From: Rhodospira trueperi
Lineage (GTDB): Bacteria > Pseudomonadota > Alphaproteobacteria > Rhodospirillales > Rhodospirillaceae
Direction: 5' to 3'
Assembly: GCF_900101965.1 (NCBI RefSeq)
Contig: NZ_FNAP01000002.1
Location: forward strand, 310,001 to 374,000
Length of the DNA stretch: 64,000 bases
The notes below the pieces were generated by a model that was not told the origin of the DNA, did no database searches, and saw only the letters and a program-made list of their open reading frames with translations. A program made the translations under genes and the position numbers. Positions 45,427 to 53,721 of this stretch are shown here, piece by piece. Position 1 is the first letter of the stretch, and every line of letters starts with the position of its first letter.

Positions 45427-46725
45427 ATGCGCTGCTTCATCGGGATTGACCTGGGCTCCACCACCACCAAGGCCGTGGTGATGGACGAAACCTGCCGGGT
45501 CATGGGCCGGGGCATCACCAATTCCCGCTCCAACTATGACACCGCCGCCGCCGTCGCCAAGCAGGAGGCGCTGATCGATACCCGTCTGACCCTGTTCCGG
45601 AACAGCCTGTCGGCGTTTCCAAGCCTTGCCGGCAAGGTGGACGACATTCTGGCCGACATCGAGCGCAACTTCCGCCACGTCCAGTACCTGGAAAAGCTGG
45701 AGGATCTGGAGGCGACCTGCCTGGAGAACACCGGAGTGCCGCGTCTGGCCGACGTGCGGGCGACGGCGAACGAGGTGATTGCCACGGTGTTCGCCCGCCT
45801 GCGGGCGGACTCGGGCGAGTTGTTCGCCCCCGGGGTGGCCCGCAAGTCCGACTTCTTCCGCGATCTCGCCGGCGCCGGCTTTATGCACGCGGCGGAAGCG
45901 GCCTGCAAAGACGCCGGGCTGTCCTTCGATCTCATTCTGAACGTCTACGACAAGTCGATTATCGCCGTGGAAAACCGCGAGCCGACCGCGACCATGGAAA
46001 GCACGTTCCTGCGGGCGTTGGAAAAGTCCGGCGCGGCCGGTGGCGGGCCGGAGGTTGCCCAGGTGCTGAAGGACACCCTGGCCGTGCCGCTGGAGGAATC
46101 CTACGTGGTCGGCACCGGCTACGGCCGCGTCCGCCTGCCGTTCCCCAAGGAACACATCCGCTCCGAGATTCTCTGTCACGGCCTGGGCGCGCACATGATG
46201 TTCCCGGGCACGCGCACGGTGTTGGATATCGGCGGTCAGGACACCAAGGGCATCCAGGTGGACCCGAACGGCATCGTCGAGAACTTCCAGATGAACGACC
46301 GCTGTGCCGCCGGGTGCGGCCGCTATTTGGGCTATATCGCCGACGAGATGAGCATGGGCCTGCACGAACTGGGGCCCATGGCGCTGAAGGCCACCAAACA
46401 GGTGCGCATCAACTCGACCTGCACCGTGTTCGCCGGGGCCGAGCTGCGCAACCGTCTGGCCCTGGGCGAGAAGCGCGAGGATATCCTGGCCGGCCTGCAC
46501 CGGGCCATCATCCTGCGCGCCATTTCCATCCTGTCGCGCGCCGGCGGGGTGCAGGATGAGTTCACGTTCACCGGCGGCGTGGCCAAGAACGGCGCCGCCG
46601 TCAAGGAACTGCGCGCGCTCATCAAGGAGAACTACGGCGACGTGACCATCAACATCGACCCGGACTCCATCTACACCGGGGCTCTGGGCGGCGCCACGTT
46701 CGCCGTGCGGGCGGTCACGCAGTAG
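45427..46725 (+). CDS. bcrA: Benzoyl-CoA reductase subunit A (ATPase)
   Basis: 432 residues from ATG 45427 (GGAAGGACG ahead; the GTG/ATG-like start at 45409 adds six residues). ASKHA-fold ATPase: phosphate-1 loop [14 protein letters not shown], phosphate-2 [14 protein letters not shown], adenosine loop [13 protein letters not shown]. Cluster-binding Cys in [14 protein letters not shown] and [11 protein letters not shown]. With BcrD it bridges a [4Fe-4S] cluster and couples ATP hydrolysis to low-potential electron transfer. Confidence 0.95.
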   Translation: MRCFIGIDLGSTTTKAVVMDETCRVMGRGITNSRSNYDTAAAVAKQEALIDTRLTLFRNSLSAFPSLAGKVDDILADIERNFRHVQYLEKLEDLEATCLENTGVPRLADVRATANEVIATVFARLRADSGELFAPGVARKSDFFRDLAGAGFMHAAEAACKDAGLSFDLILNVYDKSIIAVENREPTATMESTFLRALEKSGAAGGGPEVAQVLKDTLAVPLEESYVVGTGYGRVRLPFPKEHIRSEILCHGLGAHMMFPGTRTVLDIGGQDTKGIQVDPNGIVENFQMNDRCAAGCGRYLGYIADEMSMGLHELGPMALKATKQVRINSTCTVFAGAELRNRLALGEKREDILAGLHRAIILRAISILSRAGGVQDEFTFTGGVAKNGAAVKELRALIKENYGDVTINIDPDSIYTGALGGATFAVRAVTQ

Positions 46726-46736
46726 GACAGGAGGGA

Positions 46737-47585
46737 ATGGACATGAACGACCTGATCACCGGCGGCGTCGATATCGGCGCCGGCTGCGTCAAGACCGTCC
46801 TGTTCCGGGTCAACGGCGCCGAGGCCGAATGGCTTGGCCGCGAGGTTTTGCGCATTCGAAACCGTGACCCGTTCCAACTGGCGGAGGACAGTTTCCAGGG
46901 CCTGCTGGACGCCCAGGGGCTGCGCCGGGACGACGTGGCCTATGTGGCCTCGACGGGCGACGCGGAAAGCCTGACCTTCACCACCGGCCACTTCTATTCC
47001 ATGACCACGCACGCCCGGGGCGCGGTGTTCCTGGATCCCGAGGCCCGCGCGGTGATGGACGTGGGCGCGCTGAACGGCCGCGCCATCCGCGTGGACGAGG
47101 CCGGCAAGGTGCTGGCCTACAAGATGACCAGCCAGTGCGCGTCCGGCGCCGGCCAGTTCCTGGAGAACATCGCCCGCTATCTGGGCATCGCCCAGGACGA
47201 GATTGGGCCGCTGTCGCAGGCGGCGGAGGACTCCGAGAAGGTTTCCTCCATCTGCGCGGTGCTGGCCGAGACCGACGTGATCAACATGGTCTCGCGCGGC
47301 ATTCCGGCCGGCAGCATTTTGCGCGGTGTGCATGTCTCCATGGCGGTGCGCATGGCCAAGCTGCTGAAGTCCATCGGCGCCAAGGACGGTATCGCCCTGA
47401 TGACCGGGGGCCTGGGCCTGGATGTGGGCCTGATGTCGGCGCTGAACGCGGCGCTGGAGAAGGAGAAGGTGGCCCTGCGCGCGCGCAGTCACCCGGACGC
47501 CATCCACGCCGGGGCCATCGGCGCCGCGCTATGGGGCGCCTTCCGCTATGAGAAGCTCGCGGCTCAGGGGCGGGCGGCGGCATAG
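46737..47585 (+). CDS. bcrD: Benzoyl-CoA reductase subunit D (ATPase)
   Basis: 282 residues; a second ATG at 46743 has better spacing from AGGAGGG and would remove two residues. ASKHA fold: GGVDIGAGCVKTVLF, AVMDVGALNGRAIRV, MTGGLGLDVG. Cluster Cys in TSQCASGAGQFLE and SSICAVLAETD. It is the partner ATPase of BcrA. Last gene of the had-bcrD operon. The ferredoxin and 2-oxoglutarate:ferredoxin oxidoreductase genes that accompany bcr in Thauera are not here. Confidence 0.95.
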   Translation: MDMNDLITGGVDIGAGCVKTVLFRVNGAEAEWLGREVLRIRNRDPFQLAEDSFQGLLDAQGLRRDDVAYVASTGDAESLTFTTGHFYSMTTHARGAVFLDPEARAVMDVGALNGRAIRVDEAGKVLAYKMTSQCASGAGQFLENIARYLGIAQDEIGPLSQAAEDSEKVSSICAVLAETDVINMVSRGIPAGSILRGVHVSMAVRMAKLLKSIGAKDGIALMTGGLGLDVGLMSALNAALEKEKVALRARSHPDAIHAGAIGAALWGAFRYEKLAAQGRAAA

Positions 47586-47602
47586 CGGCGTGTGCCGGTT
47601 CT

Positions 47603-47804
47603 GTCATCCCGACGCCGCCGCCTCCTCTCCGTCATCCCGACGCCGCCGAAGGCGGCGAGGGATCGCCCTCGGCGGCACGCCGCCCTTGCAGCCGTGAACC
47701 CACGCGGCAGATCCCTCGGCTCGCCCCCGGCAACGCTTCGCGTCGCCGAGATCATAGAAGCGCGACCATCGTCCCGATGGTCGCGGGGGCTCGCTCGGGA
47801 TGAC
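47603..47804. repeat. Mosaic MITE-like repeat with GTCATCCCGA terminal inverted repeats
   Basis: GTCATCCCGACGCCGCCG occurs twice as a direct repeat (47603-47620 and 47631-47648), and TCGGGATGAC closes the element at 47795-47804. Inside, CGCGACCATCG-TCC-CGATGGTCGCG (47761-47785) is a perfect 11-bp hairpin and CCGCCGAAGGCGGCG another. It fills the gap between the convergent bcrD and GNAT genes and may end both transcripts. No coding capacity is seen. Confidence 0.7.
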
Positions 47805-47817
47805 GTTCAAGACCGCG

Positions 47818-48747
47818 TCACCCCATTTGGCGGGTGAACGACAGACGCGGGCGGGGCGTGAACCCCAGGTGGATCAGGAACGCGCGGAGGGCAATCTCGT
47901 TCCAGTCCAGACGCGTGCCCGCCCGATCCACGCGCAGGGACGACAGGTTGCGCATGAGTTGACCCAGCAGCGCCCGGCCGATGCCGCGCCACGCGAACAG
48001 CGGGGTCACGCCGATGGTGTCGATCACCGCCGTCGTCTCCAGGCGCCCGAAATCCCCGTAATCGACGCGGGCCATCACGAAGCCCGCGAAGTCGCCGTCG
48101 ATTTCAGCCACCAGCGACAGGCGCACGCCGCTGCCGCCCATCATCTCCGCAAGCTTGCGCCGGTAGTACGCGGTGCGGTCCCGGCCGGTGATGCGTTGGT
48201 CGGTGGATACGATCAGCGGCAGGTCGGCCTCGACCATCGAGCGGACGGTCACGGACTCGGTCGCGGGCGGGTCGGTTTCTTCCGGACCCGGAACCAGCGC
48301 GTCGACGTCGCGTTCCACGACCTGATGGGGCGCGAGATCGAACCCTTGCGCCGCGAAGAAGCGGATCAGGTCCATTTCGGACCAGTCCGCCTCGCTGCGG
48401 ATCTCGGTGACCCCCAGCGCGCGGGCCCGGGTTTCCAACTCAGTCATCAGGGTCCGGGCGAGGCCTTGGCTCCGATAGGCCGGGTCGATGCCGATCGCGT
48501 CGATGACGGCGGCGGCGTGGACATCGCCGAACTCACCGTCAAGAATGCGGGCCATCAGGTAGCCGACGGGCGTTTCGCCGGACAGCGCCACCAGGGCAAG
48601 GGTGGCGCCGTCGTCGGCCTGCGTGTCGGCCATGCGACGGGTGAAGAAGCCCTTCCGCGTCTGGTTCGTCAGGCGCTGGTCCAGGGCGATGACGGCATCC
48701 AGATGGGCCGCCGTCAAGGGAGAACACCGAGTATCCGCTGCGGTCAT
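47818..48747 (-). CDS. Tandem GNAT protein (two acetyltransferase domains)
   Basis: 309 residues made of two GNAT domains, ~1-145 and ~158-309. Acetyl-CoA-binding motif A is seen in each: IDAIGIDPAYRSQGLARTLMTELE in the first and IDTIGVTPLFAWRGIGRALLGQLM in the second. Both have the strand pattern GYLMARILDGEFGDVH / GFVMARVDYGDFGRLE, so the halves look like a duplication. Substrate unknown. It diverges from an SDR gene across operator site C, which ties it to the aromatic regulon. Confidence 0.8.
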   Translation of the reverse strand: MTAADTRCSPLTAAHLDAVIALDQRLTNQTRKGFFTRRMADTQADDGATLALVALSGETPVGYLMARILDGEFGDVHAAAVIDAIGIDPAYRSQGLARTLMTELETRARALGVTEIRSEADWSEMDLIRFFAAQGFDLAPHQVVERDVDALVPGPEETDPPATESVTVRSMVEADLPLIVSTDQRITGRDRTAYYRRKLAEMMGGSGVRLSLVAEIDGDFAGFVMARVDYGDFGRLETTAVIDTIGVTPLFAWRGIGRALLGQLMRNLSSLRVDRAGTRLDWNEIALRAFLIHLGFTPRPRLSFTRQMG

Positions 48748-48822
48748 GGGGATCCCTGAGGGTCGGGGGGCTTCGCGCCGCGCGGTCCTTGACTCGACAA
48801 GGCCGTCGCGTCACGCTAAACC

Positions 48823-48844
48823 CGTATTGTGGTGCGTGAATACG
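48823..48844. promoter_or_regulatory. Conserved palindromic operator candidate, site C (GNAT / SDR gap)
   Basis: The core 20-mer GTATTGTGGTGCGTGAATAC (48824-48843) has perfect arms that extend by one C...G pair to 48823 and 48844. The centre contains TGGTGC. It lies 50 bp before the SDR start and 77 bp before the tandem GNAT start, downstream of TTGACT at 48789-48794. Confidence 0.65.
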
Positions 48845-48892
48845 ATTGAAGCGTGCCAGCGTTTGCACGGGCAGTCAAGGGAGAGAGAAGGC

Positions 48893-49639
48893 ATGGATCG
48901 AACGCGGAACGAACCCGAAAATGGTAGCCCCGAGGGACAGATGTTCGAGGACCGGGTCGCCATCGTCACGGGCGGTGGGCGGGGCATTGGCCGGGCCATC
49001 GCCGAGGCGCTCGCGGCCCAAGGCGCGGCGGTGCATGTGTTTGATCGCGAGGCCGGCGAGGACGCCAACGGCTTGGTTCTGCATGCGGTGGATATCCGCG
49101 ACAGCGCCCAGGTGACCGAGGCCGTGATGGCGCTGGACCGGCCGCCGACGCTGCTGGTCAACAACGCCGGCATCACGCGCGACCGCTCCATCGCCCGCAT
49201 GAGCGACGAGGACTGGGAGACCGTGCTGTCGGTGAACCTGACCGGCGCCTTCAACCTGATCCGCGCCGTGGCCGCCCCGATGACCCAGGCTGGCTTCGGC
49301 CGAATCGTCAATATCGCCTCGATCAACGGTCTGCGGGGAAAGTTCGGGCAGGCGAACTATGCGGCGTCCAAGGGCGGGCTGATTGCCCTGACCAAAACGG
49401 CGGCGCGCGAGTTGGGGCCGAAGGGGGTCACCGTCAACGCCATCGCACCCGGCATGGTGCTGACGGATATGGTGCGGGGGTTGCCCCAGGAGGTGCGGGA
49501 CCGTGCCACCGCCGAAAGCGTGCTGCTGGCGCTGCCGGAGGTGGACGACGTGGCCGCCGCCGCCCTGTTCCTGCTGTCGGACGCGGCGCGGTGTATCACG
49601 GGGCAGGTGCTTCAGGTGGATTCGGGGCAGTACATTTGA
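48893..49639 (+). CDS. Short-chain dehydrogenase/reductase (FabG/BadH-like)
   Basis: 248 residues from ATG 48893. Cofactor motif TGGGRGIGRAIAEAL, NNAGITRD, and the catalytic Ser-Tyr-Lys set: NIASINGLRGKFGQANYAASKGG. C-terminal ITGQVLQVDSGQYI. It is a 3-oxoacyl or 3-hydroxyacyl thioester oxidoreductase. In this setting a 3-hydroxyacyl-CoA dehydrogenase for 3-hydroxypimelyl-CoA or acetoacetyl-CoA is plausible; a BadH role is less likely because the other BadH-pathway genes (badK, badI) are absent. Converges with the Rrf2 gene. Confidence 0.8.
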   Translation: MDRTRNEPENGSPEGQMFEDRVAIVTGGGRGIGRAIAEALAAQGAAVHVFDREAGEDANGLVLHAVDIRDSAQVTEAVMALDRPPTLLVNNAGITRDRSIARMSDEDWETVLSVNLTGAFNLIRAVAAPMTQAGFGRIVNIASINGLRGKFGQANYAASKGGLIALTKTAARELGPKGVTVNAIAPGMVLTDMVRGLPQEVRDRATAESVLLALPEVDDVAAAALFLLSDAARCITGQVLQVDSGQYI

Positions 49640-49654
49640 TCCGCTCGACCGGCT

Positions 49655-50086
49655 TCACGCGGCCGACGGGGTTTCCCGGCGCGAGCGGCGGATCATCTTC
49701 AGCATGGTCTCGACGGTGATGGAGGACAGCGTGGCCTCGGTCAGGATGTCGATTTCCTCCATGACCGTGCGAAGGGCTTGCCCCTCGGCGGTGTCGTCGC
49801 CGGGGTCCCGATGCGAGCCGGGAGACGGGCCGACCTCCTCGAACGCGTTGATGATGTCCAGCAGCGTCACCCGTCGCGCGTTGCCAACGAACCGGTATCC
49901 GCCACCCACGCCGCGCACGGCCTCAACCAATCCTCGCCGTCCCAGGGTCCGCAGCACCTTTGAAAGATGGTTGAGGGAAATGTCGTACTTCTCCGCGATT
50001 TCGGCGGCGGAGACCTGCCGGTCGGGCTGGGCGGCCAGTTCAAGAATGGCGAACAAGGCGTGGCGGGTGGCCATTTGCAGGTTCAT
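49655..50086 (-). CDS. Rrf2-family transcriptional regulator (BadM-like)
   Basis: 143 residues. N-terminal winged helix: MATRHALFAILELAAQPDRQVSAAEIAEKYDISLNHLSKVLRTLGRRGLVEAVRGVGGGYRF. A dimerisation helix follows. The Fe-S Cys triad of IscR is absent; the protein has no Cys, so it does not sense through such a cluster. In Rhodopseudomonas palustris the Rrf2 protein BadM represses benzoyl-CoA reductase genes, so this is a candidate repressor of the island. It overlaps the upstream GNAT gene by 4 bp. Operator sites D and E lie upstream of that pair. Confidence 0.85.
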   Translation of the reverse strand: MNLQMATRHALFAILELAAQPDRQVSAAEIAEKYDISLNHLSKVLRTLGRRGLVEAVRGVGGGYRFVGNARRVTLLDIINAFEEVGPSPGSHRDPGDDTAEGQALRTVMEEIDILTEATLSSITVETMLKMIRRSRRETPSAA

Positions 50087-50568
50087 CCGGCCAACTCCTT
50101 CTCAAGCTGGATGAACGGCCCCCCCATCATGCCCTGACTGCGGAAGAAGGACATGAGCAGCCGGGCATCGCGCGCCAGCATGGTTCGGATCGTCTTGACG
50201 CCCGCCGCGCGGAACCGGTCGCACAGCCCTTCGAACAGCGCCGTGCCGACGCCCTGCACGCGCAGGTCCGCCGGCACGCCCAGCGCGAACACCCAACCGC
50301 ATGGCGGTGAGCCGAATTCCCAGGCGCGGACCTCGCCGACGATGAACCCGACGAAACGGTCGTCCGTGTAGGCGACCAGAATGCAGCCCTCGGACCCTTT
50401 GCCGAATCGATCATAGATTCCGCGCCAATACTCCGGCTTCTCTATGCCGGTCATATCGCGGTCCAGGGCAATGATGAAGTCCAGGTCGGCAGGCGTCGCG
50501 GGGCGAATGGTCGGGGTCAACGGGTCCGGATCGTCGGCCACGGCCGAATCTCCTTCTGGTCGGGGCAT
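50083..50568 (-). CDS. GNAT-family acetyltransferase, coupled to the Rrf2 regulator
   Basis: 161 residues from ATG 50568; the open frame continues to 50676 but crosses a possible operator. GNAT pattern: TIRPATPADLDFIIALDRDMTGIEKPEYW, FVGFIVGEVRAWEFGSPPCGWVFALGVPADLRVQGVGTALFEGLCDRFRAAGV (motif A RVQGVGTAL) and MLARDARLLMSFFRSQGM. Similar in opening motif (FIIALDRDMTG..., versus VIALDQRLTN) to both halves of the tandem GNAT at 47818. In R. palustris the bad cluster also carries a GNAT gene (badL) next to badM, to my recollection. Substrate unknown. Confidence 0.82.
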   Translation of the reverse strand: MPRPEGDSAVADDPDPLTPTIRPATPADLDFIIALDRDMTGIEKPEYWRGIYDRFGKGSEGCILVAYTDDRFVGFIVGEVRAWEFGSPPCGWVFALGVPADLRVQGVGTALFEGLCDRFRAAGVKTIRTMLARDARLLMSFFRSQGMMGGPFIQLEKELAG

Positions 50569-50591
50569 GGGGCGGTTGTTTCGAGAATGAA

Positions 50592-50612
50592 GCAAATTCA
50601 GTACCAGAATAC
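50592..50612 (-). promoter_or_regulatory. Degenerate operator candidate, site D (upstream of the GNAT-Rrf2 pair)
   Basis: On the minus strand GTATTCTGGTACTGAATTT matches the motif GTATT-N-TGGTRC-TGAAT with one base missing from the spacer. It ends 24 bp upstream of the GNAT start, as expected for autoregulation. It is weaker than sites A, B, C and E. Confidence 0.35.
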
Positions 50613-50759
50613 CTGTTATTGAATCGGGTGGCCACCGGCATGATGAGTCGGTCCGTATGAACCGGCCGCGTGCCACGGATATGACCTCTTCAGCCCCACA
50701 ACAAAAGGCAGGAAATGCGACCGAACCTTGACAACGCGGTGCCGCGATGGCAAAAAGGC

Positions 50760-50779
50760 GTAAAGGGGCACCACTTTAC
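50760..50779 (-). promoter_or_regulatory. Conserved palindromic operator candidate, site E (upstream of benzoate-CoA ligase)
   Basis: On the minus strand GTAAAGTGGTGCCCCTTTAC. Arms GTAAAG and CTTTAC are exact inverted repeats, and the centre has TGGTGC in the same position as the other sites. It lies 136 bp before the ligase start. The region 50569-50914 holds no gene otherwise. Confidence 0.5.
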
Positions 50780-50914
50780 CGGAATTGTGACGGAGCCGCC
50801 GGACGGACTCCGGAAACGAAACACGGATGGTGCCCATCCGTCCGGACGCGATGAACACCGGAGCCGGCCACCAAAAACAACGCCGGACCGGGCCAAGGGG
50901 AGGAGACACAAACC

Positions 50915-52495
50915 ATGCCGGAGGCTTCGCCCACGGTCGGGCCAGGACATGACCTGGTATTTCCGGATGGCTTCAACGCCGCCACGGCCTTCATCGACCG
51001 CCACCTGACCGAGGGGCGCGGCGACAAGGTCGCCATCCGCTGGCGGCACGGGGCGGTCACCTACGCGGATCTTGTCGCCCATGTGAACCGGTGCGCCAAC
51101 GCCCTGACCGGCTCCGGACTGACGCGCGGCGACCGCATTCTGATGATCGTCAAGGACTGCCCGGCCTTCTTCCATGTGTTCTGGGGCGCCATCAAGGCGG
51201 GGTTTGTGCCCGTGCCTGTCAACACCCTGCTGCGAGGCCCGGATTTTGCCTTCATGATCGAGAACTCGGAGTGTGCCGCACTGGTCTCCTCCGTTGAATT
51301 CGCCGCAGAGGTCAAGGCGGCCCTGGAGGCGGCGGCGCACCGGCCTTGCACCGTGATCGAGGTTGACGAAACCGGTGCCTGTCCGCTGTTCGAATCCGGC
51401 CCCGAGACCTTCGACGCCGTGCCGGCCGGCGAGGACCAAGACTGTTTCTGGTTGTACTCGTCGGGCTCCACCGGGCGCCCCAAGGGGGCGGTGCATCGCC
51501 AGCGCGACATGGTGGCCGCCAGCGAATTGTACGGCCGCCGGACCCTGGGCGCCCGCGAGGATGATGTGTTCTTCTCGGCGGCCAAGCTGTTTTTTGCCTA
51601 CGGCCTGGGCAATGGCATGACGTTCCCCCTCTGGGTCGGCGGTACGGCCGTGCTTCTGGATTCGCGGCCGACGCCGGACAGCACGTTCGCGACCGTCGAG
51701 ACTTACCGTCCGACCCTGTTTTTCGGTGTTCCCACGCTATATGCCGCCCAGTTGCAGGCCCTTGAGCAGGCCAAGCCCGACTTGTCTTCGGTGCGCCTGT
51801 GCGTCTCCGCCGGCGAGGCCCTGCCCGCCGACATTTTCCGGCGCTGGAAGCAACGCACTGGGCTGACGATCCTGGACGGCATCGGCTCCACCGAGGCGCT
51901 GCACATCTTCATCTCCAACAGCGAGGACGACATTCGGCCCGGCTCCAGCGGCCGCATCGTGCCCGGGTACGAGGCCCGCATCCTCGACGAGCAGGACCGC
52001 GAGGTTCCCCCGGGCGAGGCCGGGCGCCTGTTCATCCGGGGGCCGTCGACCGCCCGTTGCTACTGGCGTAACCCCGAGAAGACCGCCGCCACCATGGTGG
52101 GGGACTGGCTCAACACCGGCGACACGTACTACCAGGACGAGGACGGCTATCTGTTCTACAGCGGTCGCTCCGATGACATGCTGAAGGTCGGCGGCATCTG
52201 GTGTTCGCCGTTCGAGATCGAGGGCGCGTTGATCGAGCATCCCGCCGTGCTGGAGGCCGCCGTCGTCGGCCGCGCGGACGGCGCCGGGCTCGTGAAGCCG
52301 GAGGCCTGGATCGTGCTGGCCGACAGCGCGCGACCGACGGATGCCCTGCGCGAAGAACTGCAACAGCACTGCAAGAAGGCCCTGGCGCCGTACAAGTTCC
52401 CGCGTGATCTCCATTTCATCGACGAACTGCCGAAGACCGCCACCGGAAAGATCCAGCGCTTCCGATTGCGACAGGGGCAGGGTCTCGAGGAATGA
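50915..52495 (+). CDS. bclA: Benzoate-CoA ligase
   Basis: 526 residues, class I adenylate-forming enzyme. It makes benzoyl-CoA from benzoate, ATP and CoA. Motifs: YSSGSTGRPKGAVHRQRDM (P-loop), SAAKLFFAYGLGNGM (aryl pocket), DGIGSTEALHIFIS, GDWLNTGDTY and the catalytic Lys motif LPKTATGKIQRFRLRQ. The PX4GK form is the kind acetylated by Pat enzymes in benzoate ligases. ATG 50915 has GGGGAGGAG ahead. It overlaps the thiolase gene. A close paralogue is at 61783; substrate split between them is inferred. Confidence 0.9.
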   Translation: MPEASPTVGPGHDLVFPDGFNAATAFIDRHLTEGRGDKVAIRWRHGAVTYADLVAHVNRCANALTGSGLTRGDRILMIVKDCPAFFHVFWGAIKAGFVPVPVNTLLRGPDFAFMIENSECAALVSSVEFAAEVKAALEAAAHRPCTVIEVDETGACPLFESGPETFDAVPAGEDQDCFWLYSSGSTGRPKGAVHRQRDMVAASELYGRRTLGAREDDVFFSAAKLFFAYGLGNGMTFPLWVGGTAVLLDSRPTPDSTFATVETYRPTLFFGVPTLYAAQLQALEQAKPDLSSVRLCVSAGEALPADIFRRWKQRTGLTILDGIGSTEALHIFISNSEDDIRPGSSGRIVPGYEARILDEQDREVPPGEAGRLFIRGPSTARCYWRNPEKTAATMVGDWLNTGDTYYQDEDGYLFYSGRSDDMLKVGGIWCSPFEIEGALIEHPAVLEAAVVGRADGAGLVKPEAWIVLADSARPTDALREELQQHCKKALAPYKFPRDLHFIDELPKTATGKIQRFRLRQGQGLEE

Positions 52496-53700
52496 GGGAC
52501 GCCTTCATCCTGGACGGCCTGCGCACCCCGTTCGGGCGCCACGGCGGCGCCCTGGCCGGGGTGCGGCCCGACGATCTGGCGGCCGGGCTGATCCGCGCCC
52601 TGGTGGCGCGCCTGCCGGCGGCGGCCGTGTCCCGCATCGAGGATGTGGTGCTCGGCTGTGCCTGTCAGGCCGGCGAGGATGGCCGCAACGTTGGCCGCAA
52701 TGCCGCCCTGATCGCCGGCCTGCCGGTGGAGGTGCCGGGCGCCTCCGTCAACCGCCTGTGCGGCAGCGGTCTGACGGCGGTGGTGGACGCGGCCCGGGCC
52801 GTGCGCGTCGGCGAGGGCGACTTGGTGCTGGCCGGCGGTGTGGAGTCCATGAGCCGGGCGCCGTTCGTGATGGCTAAGGCCGAGGCCCCGTACGCCCGCG
52901 ACGTGCGGATGTTCGACACCACCATCGGCTCGCGTTTCCCCAATCCGGCGCTGGTGGGGCCGCACGGCGACGACACCATGCCCCAGACCGCCGACAATGT
53001 CGCCCGGGACTTGGGGATCGGCCGCGAGGACTGTGACGCGTTCGCGCTGCGGTCTCAGCAGGCTTACGAGCGGGCGCGGGGCGCCGGCGTCTTCGACGAC
53101 GAAATCCTCCCGGTTTCGATCACCCCACCGGGCCGCAAGGCGCAACCCCGGTCTGTGGATGCGGACGAACACCCCCGGCCGGAGACGACGGCGGAGTCGC
53201 TGGCCCGGCTGCGTCCGCTGGCCGCCGACGGCGTGGTCACCGCCGGCAATGCCTCCGGCATCAACGACGGCGCGGCGCTGGTGCTGGTCGGCGGCCGGGA
53301 GGTGGCCGATCTTGCGGGCATGACGCCGTTGGCCCGTATCGTAACAGCAGCAGTGGCCGGGGTGCCGCCCCGGGTCATGGGATTGGGGCCGGTGCCGGCC
53401 TCAGCCAAGGCGTTGGAGCGCGCCGGGCTGCGGCTGGGTGATCTGGACCTGATCGAGATCAACGAGGCGTTCGCCGCGCAGGTGCTGGGCTGCTGCCGGC
53501 AGATGGGGCTGGCTCCCGACGATCCGCGCCTGAACCCCGACGGCGGCGCCATTGCCATCGGCCATCCCCTGGGCGCGTCGGGCGTCCGGCTGATCCTGCA
53601 CGCCGCGCGGGCGTTGCGGCGGCAGGGCGGCCGGTATGCGCTGGTGACCCTGTGCATCGGCGTGGGCCAGGGTATCGCCGTGGTGCTGGAAGCGGCCTGA
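52492..53700 (+). CDS. Thiolase (acetyl-CoA acyltransferase)
   Basis: 402 residues with complete active site: nucleophile Cys in NRLCGSGLTAV, His in GGAIAIGHPLGASG and the second Cys in LCIGVGQG. It cleaves 3-oxoacyl-CoA with CoA in beta-oxidation. In this operon the likely substrates are 3-oxopimelyl-CoA (to glutaryl-CoA and acetyl-CoA) or acetoacetyl-CoA. It starts inside the ligase stop codon (ATGA) and converges with the Pat-like gene. Confidence 0.9.
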   Translation: MRDAFILDGLRTPFGRHGGALAGVRPDDLAAGLIRALVARLPAAAVSRIEDVVLGCACQAGEDGRNVGRNAALIAGLPVEVPGASVNRLCGSGLTAVVDAARAVRVGEGDLVLAGGVESMSRAPFVMAKAEAPYARDVRMFDTTIGSRFPNPALVGPHGDDTMPQTADNVARDLGIGREDCDAFALRSQQAYERARGAGVFDDEILPVSITPPGRKAQPRSVDADEHPRPETTAESLARLRPLAADGVVTAGNASGINDGAALVLVGGREVADLAGMTPLARIVTAAVAGVPPRVMGLGPVPASAKALERAGLRLGDLDLIEINEAFAAQVLGCCRQMGLAPDDPRLNPDGGAIAIGHPLGASGVRLILHAARALRRQGGRYALVTLCIGVGQGIAVVLEAA

Positions 53701-53721
53701 GGCGGGCAGACGGCCCCGTCT

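Noticed and set aside
44278-46500. A 740-codon open frame antisense to bcrB and bcrA
   Set aside because: High GC makes long antisense frames common. The translation is His/Gln/Gly/Val-rich without domains, and the plus strand encodes well-known reductase subunits.
48893-49639. BadH (2-hydroxycyclohexanecarboxyl-CoA dehydrogenase)
   Set aside because: The SDR is similar in size, but BadK and BadI partners are absent and the Dch/Had/Oah route is complete, so the BadH name is not supported.
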